Shown here: piece after piece, positions 54,026 through 63,045 of the stretch
Layout of the letters: each line of letters opens with the position of its first letter
Position numbering within the stretch: position 1 is the first letter of the stretch
Assembly: GCF_005144885.1 (NCBI RefSeq)
Contig: NZ_CP039690.1
Coordinates: 5,903,001-5,967,000, forward strand
DNA from: Phreatobacter stygius
Lineage (GTDB): Bacteria; Pseudomonadota; Alphaproteobacteria; Rhizobiales; Phreatobacteraceae
Reading direction: 5' to 3'
Length of the DNA stretch: 64,000 nucleotides
The notes under the pieces: model-generated
Told to the model about the DNA's origin: nothing
What the model saw: only the letters and a program-made list of their open reading frames with translations
The model's database searches: none
Position numbers and translations under genes: made by a program

Positions 54026-54706
54026 ATGCCGACCTGTTCGCTGTGCAAGAGCACCAACCAGTTCCTTCGGATCGAAGCCTATGGCATCTGCTCGGATTGC
54101 TATCCGGCGCATGGCCCAGTCGTCGAAGCAGCGGTTGCCGGTATCTTGCGCGAAGCCGAATACCGGACCGGCGTGAAACGCGCCGAGCTCCAGCTCGAAT
54201 CGGTCGCCAGGTCGATCGAGCACTGCAACGCGCTGCGCCGCTACGGCGTGCTGCCCGGCATCGACGCCGACCCCGACACGCTCACCGTCGAGCTCGAGAC
54301 GCTGAGGACCGGCATTCTGGAGGAGGCCATCCGTACCCATTGGTTCGCGGCGCGCGAAAGGTTCAAGGACCTGAGGTCGCCCGGCGACAAGCTCGAAGCC
54401 TATTCGGGAGCCATCGAACGCCTGCAGCGCCTGAGGGATCACGTCGACGACGCCAGCGTCATCGAGAAGGCGGTGGTCGTCATGCGGGCCGAGCGCGACA
54501 AGCTGGCCTTCGGCATGGTGTGGGAAAAGGCCGAGCTGGCCGAGGCGAAGGGCCAGACGAAAAAGGCGCGCGAGCTCTATATCGAGGCGGCCTTCAGCCT
54601 GGCCAAAGACGTCACGCCCGATGGGTTCCAGGACGAGCTTCGCGCCAAGGTCGAGGCAAAGATCAGACAGCTCGGCGGGCGCCCGAATGGCGGGGCGGCC
54701 GCGTAG
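54026..54706 (+). CDS. Zinc-ribbon plus helical protein of unknown function
   Basis: 226 residues from ATG 54026 (ribosome site GGAGGG). The N-terminus has a four-cysteine zinc ribbon, CSLCKSTNQF...GICSDC. The remainder is helical and charged (KLEAYSGAIERLQRLRDHVDDASVIEKAVVVMRAERDK; part shown), likely forming coiled-coil or TPR-like hairpins (AELAEAKGQTKKARELYIEAAF). No named family recognised. Cytoplasmic. Confidence 0.75.
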   Translation: MPTCSLCKSTNQFLRIEAYGICSDCYPAHGPVVEAAVAGILREAEYRTGVKRAELQLESVARSIEHCNALRRYGVLPGIDADPDTLTVELETLRTGILEEAIRTHWFAARERFKDLRSPGDKLEAYSGAIERLQRLRDHVDDASVIEKAVVVMRAERDKLAFGMVWEKAELAEAKGQTKKARELYIEAAFSLAKDVTPDGFQDELRAKVEAKIRQLGGRPNGGAAA

Positions 54707-54740
54707 GGCTTCGCCAGGCGTCCACCGGCCCGGTGGACGG

Positions 54741-54935
54741 TCAGCGCAGATCGAGGGTCGTCTCGACGACGTGCTGGAGCGAGGGCGCATCCTCCGATGT
54801 GAGCGTCATGCGAAGGCGCATGACGCGTCCGTCGAACGCGCCGTCACGGACGACGCGCTCGATCTCGCGTTGCGAGGTTACGCCGACCTCCTTGAGGAAC
54901 TTGCGGACAGCCATGTTGAAGCGGTCTTCATCCAT
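54741..54935 (-). CDS. DUF6494 small protein
   Basis: 64 residues. MDEDRFNMAVRKFLKEVGVTSQREIE-type start followed by IERVVRDG and LRMTLTSEDAPSLQHVVETTLDLR fits DUF6494, a short alphaproteobacterial family of unknown function. Stand-alone between convergent/divergent neighbours. Confidence 0.8.
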   Translation of the reverse strand: MDEDRFNMAVRKFLKEVGVTSQREIERVVRDGAFDGRVMRLRMTLTSEDAPSLQHVVETTLDLR

Positions 54936-55000
54936 GATCGATCTCCAAAGTCGCCGCTCTTGGCGGGTCTTCCATCACGCATGACACATCCCGGGGCCGC

Positions 55001-57775
55001 CTAGCGATCAGCCGACTGCCGGCTCAAATTCTCCAGAAGGCCGCGCATGCCGTCGAGTTCGGCGCCAAACCCCGCCCAGTCGCCGGACTTCAACCGCTCC
55101 ATGGCCCGGTGATAGTGGTCGAGCGCCTCCTGCACCTGTTTCGCCACGCTGACCGGGGCCAGCGTTCCCGTCCGAATGGCCAGAGGGGCCGGCGCGGTGC
55201 TCGGTTCCGGGAACAGCGCCGACAAGGCCTCGGCGAGGGTTTCCTTCATCACGACATTTTCGCCATAGGCGGCGATCACGCGCTTGAGCTCGGGCAGATA
55301 CCCATGTTCCGCACGCAGATAGAGCGGCGAAACGTAGAGGATCGAGGTCTCGATCGGAATGACCAGCAGGTTGCCCCGGATCACCCGCGAGCCCAGCTGG
55401 TTCCACAGCGCCAGTTGCTGGGAGATCTCCGTGTTCTGGTTGATCCGCGCCTCGATCTGGAACGGTCCGTAGACCAGCTTGTCCTTGGGAAATTCGTAGA
55501 CGATCAGCTTGCCGTAATCGGGCGCGTCGCAGCGCGCGGCGAGCCAGGCGATCATGTTGTCCCGGCGGCTCGGCACCATGGGGATCATGAGGAAGAACTC
55601 GGCCTGCGCCTCGCCGGGCAGCCGCATGATGATGTAATAGGGCACCATCGGGGCGGGGCCACGAGCGGCCGGTTGGCGCGGAAATTGCCAGAGATCCTCG
55701 CGGTTGTAAAAGACGTCGGGCACGTCCATGTGGAAGCTCTGGTAGAGCTGCGCCTGGATCAGGAAGAGGTCCTCGGGATAGCGAATATGCGTCGCCAGAT
55801 CGGCCGGCATGGCCGCGAAGGGCTTGAACAGGCTCGGGAAGATGCGCTGGTAGGTGGCGGCGATCGGATCGGCGGGGTCGATCAGGTAAAAGTCCACGGT
55901 GCCGTGATAGGCGTCGACGACAACCTTCACCGCGTTCCTGATGTAGTTGAGATCGTGGTCGGGCGCCGGCTGCGCATAAGGGAAATAGCGGCTCGTCGTG
56001 TAGGCGTCCTGGATCCATGACAGCCGCCCGTCGCTGATGACCAGATAGGGGTCGCGATCAAGGGTCAGGAATGGGGCGATCGTGCGGATCCGCTCCTGAA
56101 TGTTGCGGCGGAACATGATCCGGCTGTCGGCGGTGACATAGTCCGAGAGCAGCAGGTTCACGTCATTGAAATAATGGGCGAAGATCGCTGTCCGCAGGAT
56201 CCCTCCGATCGGGACGCCGCCGGTGCCGTCATAGCTGGCATAGACATTGTCCTTGCCCCTTGGATAGTCGAACTCCGGTGTGCTCGCCTTGACGATGACG
56301 TAGGGGCTGGTCTCCCTGCCATAATAGATGCGCGGCTCGCGAATGGGGGGACCGCCGTCGGCAACCGGGGGAATGTCGCGCACATAGAGAAGCGGCAGGC
56401 CTTCGGCGCTCTTGCTGGTCACCGGGCTCATCACCGCGCCATTGCCGTGGGTGAACAGGATGTGCCGGTTGACCCAGGTCTGGGCGTTCGGCGGCAGCAG
56501 GGAGGATTTCATCTCGCGGGCCGCGACGATCACGCTCTGGTAGGCGCCGTCGAGCCAGTAGCGGTCGACGTAAAGATCATGAAATTTGTAATAGGTGCGG
56601 ATCTCCTGCAATTGGGCGTAGGTATCCGCCAGCGGCTGCCTGTCCCATAGCCTGATATTGTCGATGGTGGCGCGGTTGGCCTGCAACGCGTTGAAGCTCA
56701 GGTCCTGTTCGGCGGGAAACGCCTTGGTCACGATCTGATCGAGATTGTAGGCCTGCCGGGTCAGGGTGATGTGGCGCTCGATATAGGGCCGCTCCAGATC
56801 CAGCTCGTTCGGCTTGACGAACATGCGCTGGAACAGGCCCGCGACCACCCCGGTCAGCACGAAGGCGACGCCGAAGAACAGCGCGGTTGCGGCAGGCAGC
56901 CGGTAGCTGCGCAGCCAGACATTGGTCCATGCGGCGCATGCCGCGGCGATCGAAAGGCCGATCAGCACCCACAAAAGCGGCAGGTCCACATGGACGCCGG
57001 TATAGCTGGCGCCGACCAGCACCCCGTTGTTTTCGTAGAGCAGCAGGTAACGATCGAGCCCGTAGGACCATGCCTCCACGGCAAAGAAGACACCGAGGAG
57101 CGCGGAGCCATGGGCGACCGCCGCCGGCGACATCGACCAGCGCTGGCCGTCATAGGCGATGCCGCCATGCACCCAATGGATCGCGCCGGCGGCGAGCACG
57201 CTCAGGAACAGCGTGACCAGCAACCAGTTCTTGATGACGAGATAGGCGGGCAGGGAGAACAGATAGAACCCGATATCCTTGCCGTAGAGCGGATCGTTCG
57301 CGCCATAGGGGACCTGGTAGAGGAACCGCAGGAAGACGTCCCAGTTGCCGGTCTCAACCCAGGCGACGAGCAGCGCGAGAAAACCGGCGCCGCCGGCGAC
57401 GACGGGCCCCCAGGGCAGCCCATGGCGCAAGGCTTCGAATGGATCGGGCGGCGAGGCGACGGCGGCGTTCGGCGCGAGCTCGGACGAGGCTTGCGTCGCG
57501 CGTCGGGCCTGGCGGACCGCGATCCATCCATTCGCCCACAGGATGACGGAGGTCGCCGCGAAGACAGCCAGAAAGACCGCAAGCTTCGTGCCGAAAGCCG
57601 TCCAGAAGACAGCCAGATAGCCGATCGCCGAAAACCACATCCAATCGACCAGGATGTCGCCCGTGATCCACATGAGGATCAAACAGATCCCGAGCACGAT
57701 GGCAGCAGGAAGGAGTGCTGCCACGGCATTCTGCCGCAAGAGCGGCCGCCCGGGTCCGGTGATCCCGATCGTCAT
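55001..57775 (-). CDS. UPF0182 family membrane protein
   Basis: About 924 residues from ATG 57775 (an in-frame ATG at 57820 adds 15 residues). Seven or so N-terminal membrane helices, then a large extracytoplasmic domain with the UPF0182 hallmarks FVKPNELDLERPYIERHI, NIRLWDRQPLADTYAQLQEIRTYYKFHDLYVDRY and RGNLLVIPIETSILYVSPLYLRAE (parts shown as recognised). Function unknown. TATAAT lies just upstream of the 57775 start. Confidence 0.92.
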   Translation of the reverse strand: MTIGITGPGRPLLRQNAVAALLPAAIVLGICLILMWITGDILVDWMWFSAIGYLAVFWTAFGTKLAVFLAVFAATSVILWANGWIAVRQARRATQASSELAPNAAVASPPDPFEALRHGLPWGPVVAGGAGFLALLVAWVETGNWDVFLRFLYQVPYGANDPLYGKDIGFYLFSLPAYLVIKNWLLVTLFLSVLAAGAIHWVHGGIAYDGQRWSMSPAAVAHGSALLGVFFAVEAWSYGLDRYLLLYENNGVLVGASYTGVHVDLPLLWVLIGLSIAAACAAWTNVWLRSYRLPAATALFFGVAFVLTGVVAGLFQRMFVKPNELDLERPYIERHITLTRQAYNLDQIVTKAFPAEQDLSFNALQANRATIDNIRLWDRQPLADTYAQLQEIRTYYKFHDLYVDRYWLDGAYQSVIVAAREMKSSLLPPNAQTWVNRHILFTHGNGAVMSPVTSKSAEGLPLLYVRDIPPVADGGPPIREPRIYYGRETSPYVIVKASTPEFDYPRGKDNVYASYDGTGGVPIGGILRTAIFAHYFNDVNLLLSDYVTADSRIMFRRNIQERIRTIAPFLTLDRDPYLVISDGRLSWIQDAYTTSRYFPYAQPAPDHDLNYIRNAVKVVVDAYHGTVDFYLIDPADPIAATYQRIFPSLFKPFAAMPADLATHIRYPEDLFLIQAQLYQSFHMDVPDVFYNREDLWQFPRQPAARGPAPMVPYYIIMRLPGEAQAEFFLMIPMVPSRRDNMIAWLAARCDAPDYGKLIVYEFPKDKLVYGPFQIEARINQNTEISQQLALWNQLGSRVIRGNLLVIPIETSILYVSPLYLRAEHGYLPELKRVIAAYGENVVMKETLAEALSALFPEPSTAPAPLAIRTGTLAPVSVAKQVQEALDHYHRAMERLKSGDWAGFGAELDGMRGLLENLSRQSADR

Positions 57776-57871
57776 GCCCTGATTATAGCAGAAGCACGCG
57801 ACCGCCACCGCTCCGATCATGGCGGCGGCTTGCCGGCCCCGTCGGCGTGCCGGCGAACGCGCGTCCTTGCC
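57776..57871 (-). promoter_or_regulatory. UPF0182 upstream region with TATAAT
   Basis: On the minus strand TATAAT (57782-57787) is six bases from ATG 57775, which would give a leaderless mRNA; the matching -35 position (57805-57810) is not TTGACA-like. Alternatively it is coding if ATG 57820 is used. Confidence 0.35.
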
Positions 57872-58642
57872 TCAATGCCCCCTGGTTCGCCAGGCCAGCA
57901 GCCGTCGCTCGACCTCACCGATGCAGGCCGCCGCGAGATAGCCGATCACGCCGAGCAGGATGACGCCGGCGAACAGGTCGGGCGCCCGGAACATGCGTGC
58001 GGAAACCAGGATCCACTGGCCGAGTCCGTTCAGTCCGGCGACGATCTCGCAGACCACCGAAAGGATCAGCGCCACCGTCAGGCTGATCCGCATGCCGGCC
58101 AGGATGTCGGGCAGGGCCGAGGGCAGCGAAATCTTGAAGATGGTCTCGAGCCGCGACAGGTTCAGGCTGCGGGCGACCTCGTAGAGCCTGGGTTCGACGG
58201 CCGAAAAGCCGTGAACGGTGGCGAGCAGCATCGGCCACAGCGTGCCGAAGGCGATGACAAAGATCGCCATCGTCTCGCTCAGGCCATAAAGCGCGATGGC
58301 CACCGGGATGATGGCCGAGACCGGCAGCGGCCGCAGGAATTCGAGCGACGGCGCGATATAGATGCGCGCCCGCCTGGACGAGCCGATCAGCGAGCCGAGC
58401 ACGATCGCGGCAAGCGAGGCCGCCAGCCAGCCGAACGCCATGTGCTGCAGCGTGCCCAGCACCTTGGCGCCAAGGTCACGGGCGGTGAAGCCGCGCACCA
58501 GGGCAGCCCAGGCCCTGTCAGGTCCGGGCAGGAAGACCGGCGAAATCAGCTGCGAATTGGCGAGCAACTGCCACAGCGCGACGAAGCCGGCGGCCACCGC
58601 CAGGCTGGCGAGACGCCAGATCAACGGGGACGACAGGCTCAT
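57872..58642 (-). CDS. ABC transporter permease (SsuC/TauC type), second
   Basis: 256 residues, about six membrane helices, with the EAA loop ARSLNLSRLETIFKISLPSALPDILAGMRI. Nitrate/sulfonate/taurine-type permease. Start overlaps the preceding permease stop by four bases. Two permeases in one cassette probably form a heterodimer. Confidence 0.92.
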   Translation of the reverse strand: MSLSSPLIWRLASLAVAAGFVALWQLLANSQLISPVFLPGPDRAWAALVRGFTARDLGAKVLGTLQHMAFGWLAASLAAIVLGSLIGSSRRARIYIAPSLEFLRPLPVSAIIPVAIALYGLSETMAIFVIAFGTLWPMLLATVHGFSAVEPRLYEVARSLNLSRLETIFKISLPSALPDILAGMRISLTVALILSVVCEIVAGLNGLGQWILVSARMFRAPDLFAGVILLGVIGYLAAACIGEVERRLLAWRTRGH

Positions 58643-59403
58643 TGTTCGCCCTCCACGATCGCGGCGCGGCCGAAGAACCGCCGCTGGGCGAACAAAAGCG
58701 TCGCGTTCCAGAGGAAGCCGACAATGCCGATCCAGACGAGATAGGCGAGCATCAGGTCGGGCCGAAGCGCCTGCTGCGCGGTCATCATGGCGTAGCCGAG
58801 ACCGAGCGGGTTCATGGTGATCTCGACCGTCACGGCGACGATCAAGGCCGCGCCGGCGGCGAGGCGGAACGCGATGAAGATCCGGGGCAGCGCGGCGGGG
58901 ATGACGATCTTGCAGATCCGCGCGAGCGGCGACAGGCGCAGCGCCCGCGCGACCTCCAGCAGGCGCGGTTCGACCCCCCTGACCGCCGAGCGCGTCATGA
59001 TCAGGGTTGCGAAGGTGCAGGTCTTCGCGACGATGGTGAATTCCATCATGTAGCCGAAGCCGAAGACCATCAGCGCGATTGGCAGCAGCGCCACGGAGGG
59101 GATCGGGCGAATGGATTCGATCGTCACTTCCATCAACCGGTCGACCGGCGGCAACAGGCCGAGCAGCAGGCCGAGAACCAGCCCGATCGAGGTGCCGATG
59201 ACCAGGCCGGTAAAGGCGCCGATCAGCGTATCGCCGGTCGCTGCCAGCATCGAGCCGTCGGTCAGCGCCTCGAACAGGGCGACGACGACCTGGCTCGGCG
59301 GCGCGAGCGACTCGCTCTGGATGTTCGACCAGCGCAGCCAGGCCTCCATGGCGAGGACGGCGGCGATCGGCAACAGAAAGCCTTTCAGGCGGTCGGTGTC
59401 CAT
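58639..59403 (-). CDS. ABC transporter permease (SsuC/TauC type), first
   Basis: 254 residues, about six helices; EAA loop ARALRLSPLARICKIVIPAALPRIFIAFRLAAG. Paralogue and partner of the next permease. Six bases after the ATPase stop. Confidence 0.92.
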   Translation of the reverse strand: MDTDRLKGFLLPIAAVLAMEAWLRWSNIQSESLAPPSQVVVALFEALTDGSMLAATGDTLIGAFTGLVIGTSIGLVLGLLLGLLPPVDRLMEVTIESIRPIPSVALLPIALMVFGFGYMMEFTIVAKTCTFATLIMTRSAVRGVEPRLLEVARALRLSPLARICKIVIPAALPRIFIAFRLAAGAALIVAVTVEITMNPLGLGYAMMTAQQALRPDLMLAYLVWIGIVGFLWNATLLFAQRRFFGRAAIVEGEQ

Positions 59404-59409
59404 GCCGGC

Positions 59410-60237
59410 TCAGCTTTCCGATGCCTTGATGAAATCGAACAGGGTGCGCCTCAGACGCAGGAATTCAGGGTCCTCCCGGGTGGTGAGCTGGTCGCGCGGC
59501 CGCGGCAGGTCGATCTTCAGCTCGATGCCGATGCGCCCGGGGTGCGGCAGGAGCCCGATCACCCGGTCGCCGAGATAGATTGCCTCCTCGAGGTCGTGGG
59601 TCACGAACAGCACGGTGGCGCCGGTGGCCGCGGCCAGCGACAGAACCTCGTCCTGCAGGGACTGGCGGGTCATTGCGTCGAGCGCGCCGAAGGGCTCGTC
59701 CATCAGCAGCGCGCGCGGATCCTGCGCCAGGCAGCGCGCGATCTGCAGCCGCTGCTGCATGCCGCCCGACATCTCGGTCGGATATTTGGTCGCATGATCG
59801 GGCAGCCCGACCTTGGTCAGGTAGTCCTTGATCAGCGCGCCGCGCTGCGCCTTCGGCACCTTGGCGGCTTCCAGCGCCAGCGACACATTGCCGGCGGCGG
59901 TGCGCCAGGGCAGCAGCGCCTTGCCATAGTCCTGGAAAATGATCGCGATGTCCTGGCGCGGCGACAGCATGGGCGCGCCGGCGAAAGTGACGGCCCCACC
60001 GGACGGCTGGTAGAGCCCGGCGGCCAGGCGCAGCGCGGTGGTCTTGCCGCAGCCCGACGCGCCGATGATGCAGACGAATTCGCCCTTGCCGATCTGAAAG
60101 TCGATATCCTCGACGATCGTCTTGGCACCGAGGGTCAGGCTGACGCCGGAAAAATCGAAATGCGGCTCGGCGACCGGCCGACTTGGGCTCGCGCGTTCGG
60201 CGATCCCGTGGCTCTGGCTCTTGATCAACGCGTTCAT
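59410..60237 (-). CDS. ABC transporter ATP-binding protein (SsuB/TauB type)
   Basis: 275 residues from ATG 60237. Walker A GASGCGKTT, Q-loop, signature MSGGMQQRLQIARCLA, Walker B ALLMDEPFGALDA, H-loop FVTHDLEEAIYL. Start overlaps the GntR gene stop by four bases, placing regulator and transporter in one transcript. Confidence 0.94.
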   Translation of the reverse strand: MNALIKSQSHGIAERASPSRPVAEPHFDFSGVSLTLGAKTIVEDIDFQIGKGEFVCIIGASGCGKTTALRLAAGLYQPSGGAVTFAGAPMLSPRQDIAIIFQDYGKALLPWRTAAGNVSLALEAAKVPKAQRGALIKDYLTKVGLPDHATKYPTEMSGGMQQRLQIARCLAQDPRALLMDEPFGALDAMTRQSLQDEVLSLAAATGATVLFVTHDLEEAIYLGDRVIGLLPHPGRIGIELKIDLPRPRDQLTTREDPEFLRLRRTLFDFIKASES

Positions 60238-60929
60238 TCCTGCACCTGGGGGTAGACGAACTCGAGGGTCTTCCTGAGATGGGACGACAGGGCCTCGCTC
60301 GCCGCGGCGAAATCCTGCGACAGCACGCTGTCGGCCAGCTGCTGGTGCGAGATGATGAACCGGTTGGGGTCGGAAAAGCCGCGCATCATGACCCGGCGGT
60401 AGCGATAGGCCTGGTCGTAGAGGCTGGACACCGCCTCGATCAGCCGGGGCGATCCGCAGCCATTGATCAGCGACGAATGGAAGGCCTTGTGCAACGCGTC
60501 GAATTCCTCCGTGCCTTCGCCGAAATGCTCGCCATGGCGTTCGACATAACGGCGCAGGCGATGAAGACTGGCGAGGATGCCGGCCTCCCAGGTGTCGGCG
60601 CGATGGGCGATCGACAGGCGCAGCGCCTCCATCTCGACGAGGACACGCACCTGCGTGATGTCGAGCAGGTCGTCGCGGCTGACGCTGGCCACCCGGAAGC
60701 CGCGCTGGCCGATGGCGATGATCAGCCCGCGCGAGACCAGGCGGGACAGGGCCTCGCGCAGCGGCGTCGCGCCGATCTCGTAACGCTCGACCAGGTCGAC
60801 GATCCGCAGCCGCGCCCCCGGCGTCAGCGCGCCCGCCAGGATGTCCCGTTGCACCAGTGCGATGGCCCGGTCGGTGAGCGTGTCGCTGGCATGTCCGTCC
60901 TGAACGGGATCGCTGGCTGCGGACGTCAT
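60234..60929 (-). CDS. GntR-family (FCD/FadR subfamily) transcriptional regulator
   Basis: 231 residues. Winged helix DRAIALVQRDILAGALTPGARLRIVDLVERYEIGATPLREALSRLVSRGLI (core shown: GATPLREALSRLVSRG), then an all-helical FCD domain with metal-ligand-like Asp/His residues (LHKAFHSSLI; FIISHQQLADSV). Likely senses the transported carboxylate. Nine bases after the binding-protein stop. Confidence 0.92.
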   Translation of the reverse strand: MTSAASDPVQDGHASDTLTDRAIALVQRDILAGALTPGARLRIVDLVERYEIGATPLREALSRLVSRGLIIAIGQRGFRVASVSRDDLLDITQVRVLVEMEALRLSIAHRADTWEAGILASLHRLRRYVERHGEHFGEGTEEFDALHKAFHSSLINGCGSPRLIEAVSSLYDQAYRYRRVMMRGFSDPNRFIISHQQLADSVLSQDFAAASEALSSHLRKTLEFVYPQVQE

Positions 60930-60938
60930 GAGGCGCTC

Positions 60939-61868
60939 CTATTCGAGGATGAGCTTGCTGAGATCGAGATTGCCCTGAAGCAGGTTCTGCTGGGTCATGA
61001 CCGTGACCCACCAGCGCAGCATATTGCCGGTCAGGGCAGGGTCGGAATGGTTGCGCGGGCTCGCGCGGACCAGTTCCATTTGCTGCCGGGTGAAGCGGGC
61101 GATCGATTCCGAGGCCTTGTCCGGATCCGTATTGACGATCTGGGCGGCCTCGCGAATGCCGGCGCGGAACGCGCTGACGAGTTGCGGATTTTGCGCGGCC
61201 CAGCTGCGCGACGCGGCATAGATGATGATCGGATCGTTGCGCCCGAGTTCGGCGACATAACGCACCCCGACCGTGCCGATGCCGGCATTGAGCATGCGGG
61301 TGACGATCGGCTCGCCTGACAGCACGACATCGACGGCGCCGGAGCGGAGAATGTCGCTCATGGTCGGGAAGGTCACCTCGACGAAATTGACCTTGGCCGG
61401 GTCGACGCCATTGTCCATCAGCCATTTGACGAAGAGCACGTGCAGATAGGCGCCGAAGCCCGGCGCGCCGACCTTCTTGCCGATGAAATCGGTCGGTTTG
61501 GTCAGGGTCAGGCCGTTGCGCACGAAGGCCGTGACGACCTGGTTGGTCGGCGGCGTCATGACCGAGGCGCCGGCGACGCCGACCAGCCCGAGGCCGCCAT
61601 CGGCGGCCTGCAGGAACACCGTCGCCGTCGGGCCGCCGATCTGGATCGAATTGGACAAGAGCGCCGCCGGGATGTTCGAATTGATGCCGATCAGCACCAT
61701 TTCGGCGTCGAGGCCGAGCCGCTTGAAGATGCCCTGGTCGATGGCGACCATGGCCGACGCGCAGTCGGCGGTCGCGGTGCAGCCGATCTTCACCTTCTGC
61801 TGCGCTTGGGCCGCGCCGACCAGCAGCATGGTGGCGCCCGCAATCGTACCGATGAGCGATTTCAACAT
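60939..61868 (-). CDS. ABC transporter substrate-binding protein (NMT1/SsuA type)
   Basis: 309 residues from ATG 61868 with GGGAGGAG upstream. Signal peptide (LIGTIAGATMLLVGAAQAQ). Type-II binding fold of the sulfonate/nitrate/pyrimidine-precursor family: GCTATADCASAMVAIDQGIFKRLGLDAEMV (part), KKVGAPGFGAYLHVLFVKWL, LSGEPIVTRML. Delivers an unknown substrate to the permeases downstream. Divergent from the FAH-family hydrolase. Confidence 0.9.
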   Translation of the reverse strand: MLKSLIGTIAGATMLLVGAAQAQQKVKIGCTATADCASAMVAIDQGIFKRLGLDAEMVLIGINSNIPAALLSNSIQIGGPTATVFLQAADGGLGLVGVAGASVMTPPTNQVVTAFVRNGLTLTKPTDFIGKKVGAPGFGAYLHVLFVKWLMDNGVDPAKVNFVEVTFPTMSDILRSGAVDVVLSGEPIVTRMLNAGIGTVGVRYVAELGRNDPIIIYAASRSWAAQNPQLVSAFRAGIREAAQIVNTDPDKASESIARFTRQQMELVRASPRNHSDPALTGNMLRWWVTVMTQQNLLQGNLDLSKLILE

Positions 61869-61964
61869 GTGTCCGGCTCCTCCCAGATGACCAAGCGTTG
61901 CGCTTGACTCATTATCTTTATCGATATTCCATACATATATATTTATTTTAAGCAAGGAGTGGTC
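61869..61964. promoter_or_regulatory. Divergent AT-rich promoter region
   Basis: 96 bp, strikingly AT-rich (61910-61952) for this genome. Contains TTGACT (61904-61909), the palindrome TATCGATA (61919-61926) and a run of alternating TA. Likely contains the GntR/FCD operator and promoters for both directions. Confidence 0.55.
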
Positions 61965-62954
61965 ATGAAGCTCGCGACGTTTCGACACGGCGGCAAGGCG
62001 CGCATCGGCGTCGTTCACGATGGCGACGGCAAGGTTTTCGACCTGGCGCTGGCGGCCGATCGCGCCGGATCGCAAAGCCAGGCCTTCCAGTCGATGCTGG
62101 ACCTGATCGATGGTGGCGATGCCGCGCTCGACCAGGCGCGGCGGCTGTTCGACAGCCGCTCGGGCGACGCCGATCTCTCCCACGATCTGGCCGCGGTGGC
62201 GCTGCTTTCGCCGCTGCCGGAACCCCGGCAGATGCGGGATGCCATGTCGTTTCCGACGCATATCCTGCAAGGCGGCCGGGGGCCGGCGAAGCTCGCCGCG
62301 CGCCAGAAGGGCGACATGGCGGAACTGGCGCGGCTGAATGCCGAGCCGCTCGGCGAGTTGCCCGAGGTCTATCGGCAGGTGCCGATCTATTACATCACCA
62401 ACCGGTTCAGCGTCGGCGGCACCGGGTCCACGGTCAAATGGCCGAAATACAGCAAGCTGATGGACTACGAGCTGGAGCTCGCCTGCATCACCAAGGGCAG
62501 GGGCGCCGATATCGACGCGAAGGCGGCCGGCAACCACATTTTCGGCTTCACCATCTTCAACGACTTCTCGGCCCGCGACGCGCAGCGCATCGAAATGGCC
62601 GGCCGGCTTGGACCGTCGAAAGGCAAAAGCTTCGACGGCGGCAATGTCATCGGTCCCTGGATCGTCACGCCGGACGAGATCGGCGATCCCTATCGTCTCG
62701 GCATGAAGGCGCGGGTCAATGGCGAGACGCGTTGCGACACGACCAGCGAGGGCATGCTGTTTTCCTTCGAGGAGCTCATTGCCCATATCTCGCGTGACGA
62801 GACCTTGATGCCGGGCGAGTTCATCGGCTCGGGAACCGTCGGCAATGGCTGCGGGCTGGAGCTCGGGTGGTTTCTCGAGCATGGCGATACGGTCGAGCTC
62901 GAAATCGAAAAGATCGGCATCCTGAAAAACCGCGTCGAGCGGCAGGCGGCCTGA
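61965..62954 (+). CDS. Fumarylacetoacetate hydrolase family protein
   Basis: 329 residues from ATG 61965, five bases after AGGAG. C-terminal FAH domain with metal ligands in YELELACITKG and FTIFNDFSARDAQ, and GKSFDGGNVIGPWIV, GEFIGSGTVGNGCGLELG. Hydrolyses C-C bonds of beta-diketo acids or decarboxylates/isomerises related compounds. Divergent from the transporter and followed by a cyclase, indicating a degradation pathway for an imported (hetero)aromatic or keto acid. Confidence 0.92.
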   Translation: MKLATFRHGGKARIGVVHDGDGKVFDLALAADRAGSQSQAFQSMLDLIDGGDAALDQARRLFDSRSGDADLSHDLAAVALLSPLPEPRQMRDAMSFPTHILQGGRGPAKLAARQKGDMAELARLNAEPLGELPEVYRQVPIYYITNRFSVGGTGSTVKWPKYSKLMDYELELACITKGRGADIDAKAAGNHIFGFTIFNDFSARDAQRIEMAGRLGPSKGKSFDGGNVIGPWIVTPDEIGDPYRLGMKARVNGETRCDTTSEGMLFSFEELIAHISRDETLMPGEFIGSGTVGNGCGLELGWFLEHGDTVELEIEKIGILKNRVERQAA

Positions 62955-63045
62955 CACGACAGCGGCGGCCGTTTCATCCGGTGCACCTGGCGCATCCGGC
63001 TGGAGCGGCCGCCTTCATGATCCAAAAAAATCGAGGAGAAACGCC

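Noticed and set aside
60939-62957. 672-codon minus-strand frame reaching into the FAH-family gene
   Set aside because: The upstream part is the complement of the FAH-family gene; a signal peptide and ribosome site place the binding-protein start at 61868.
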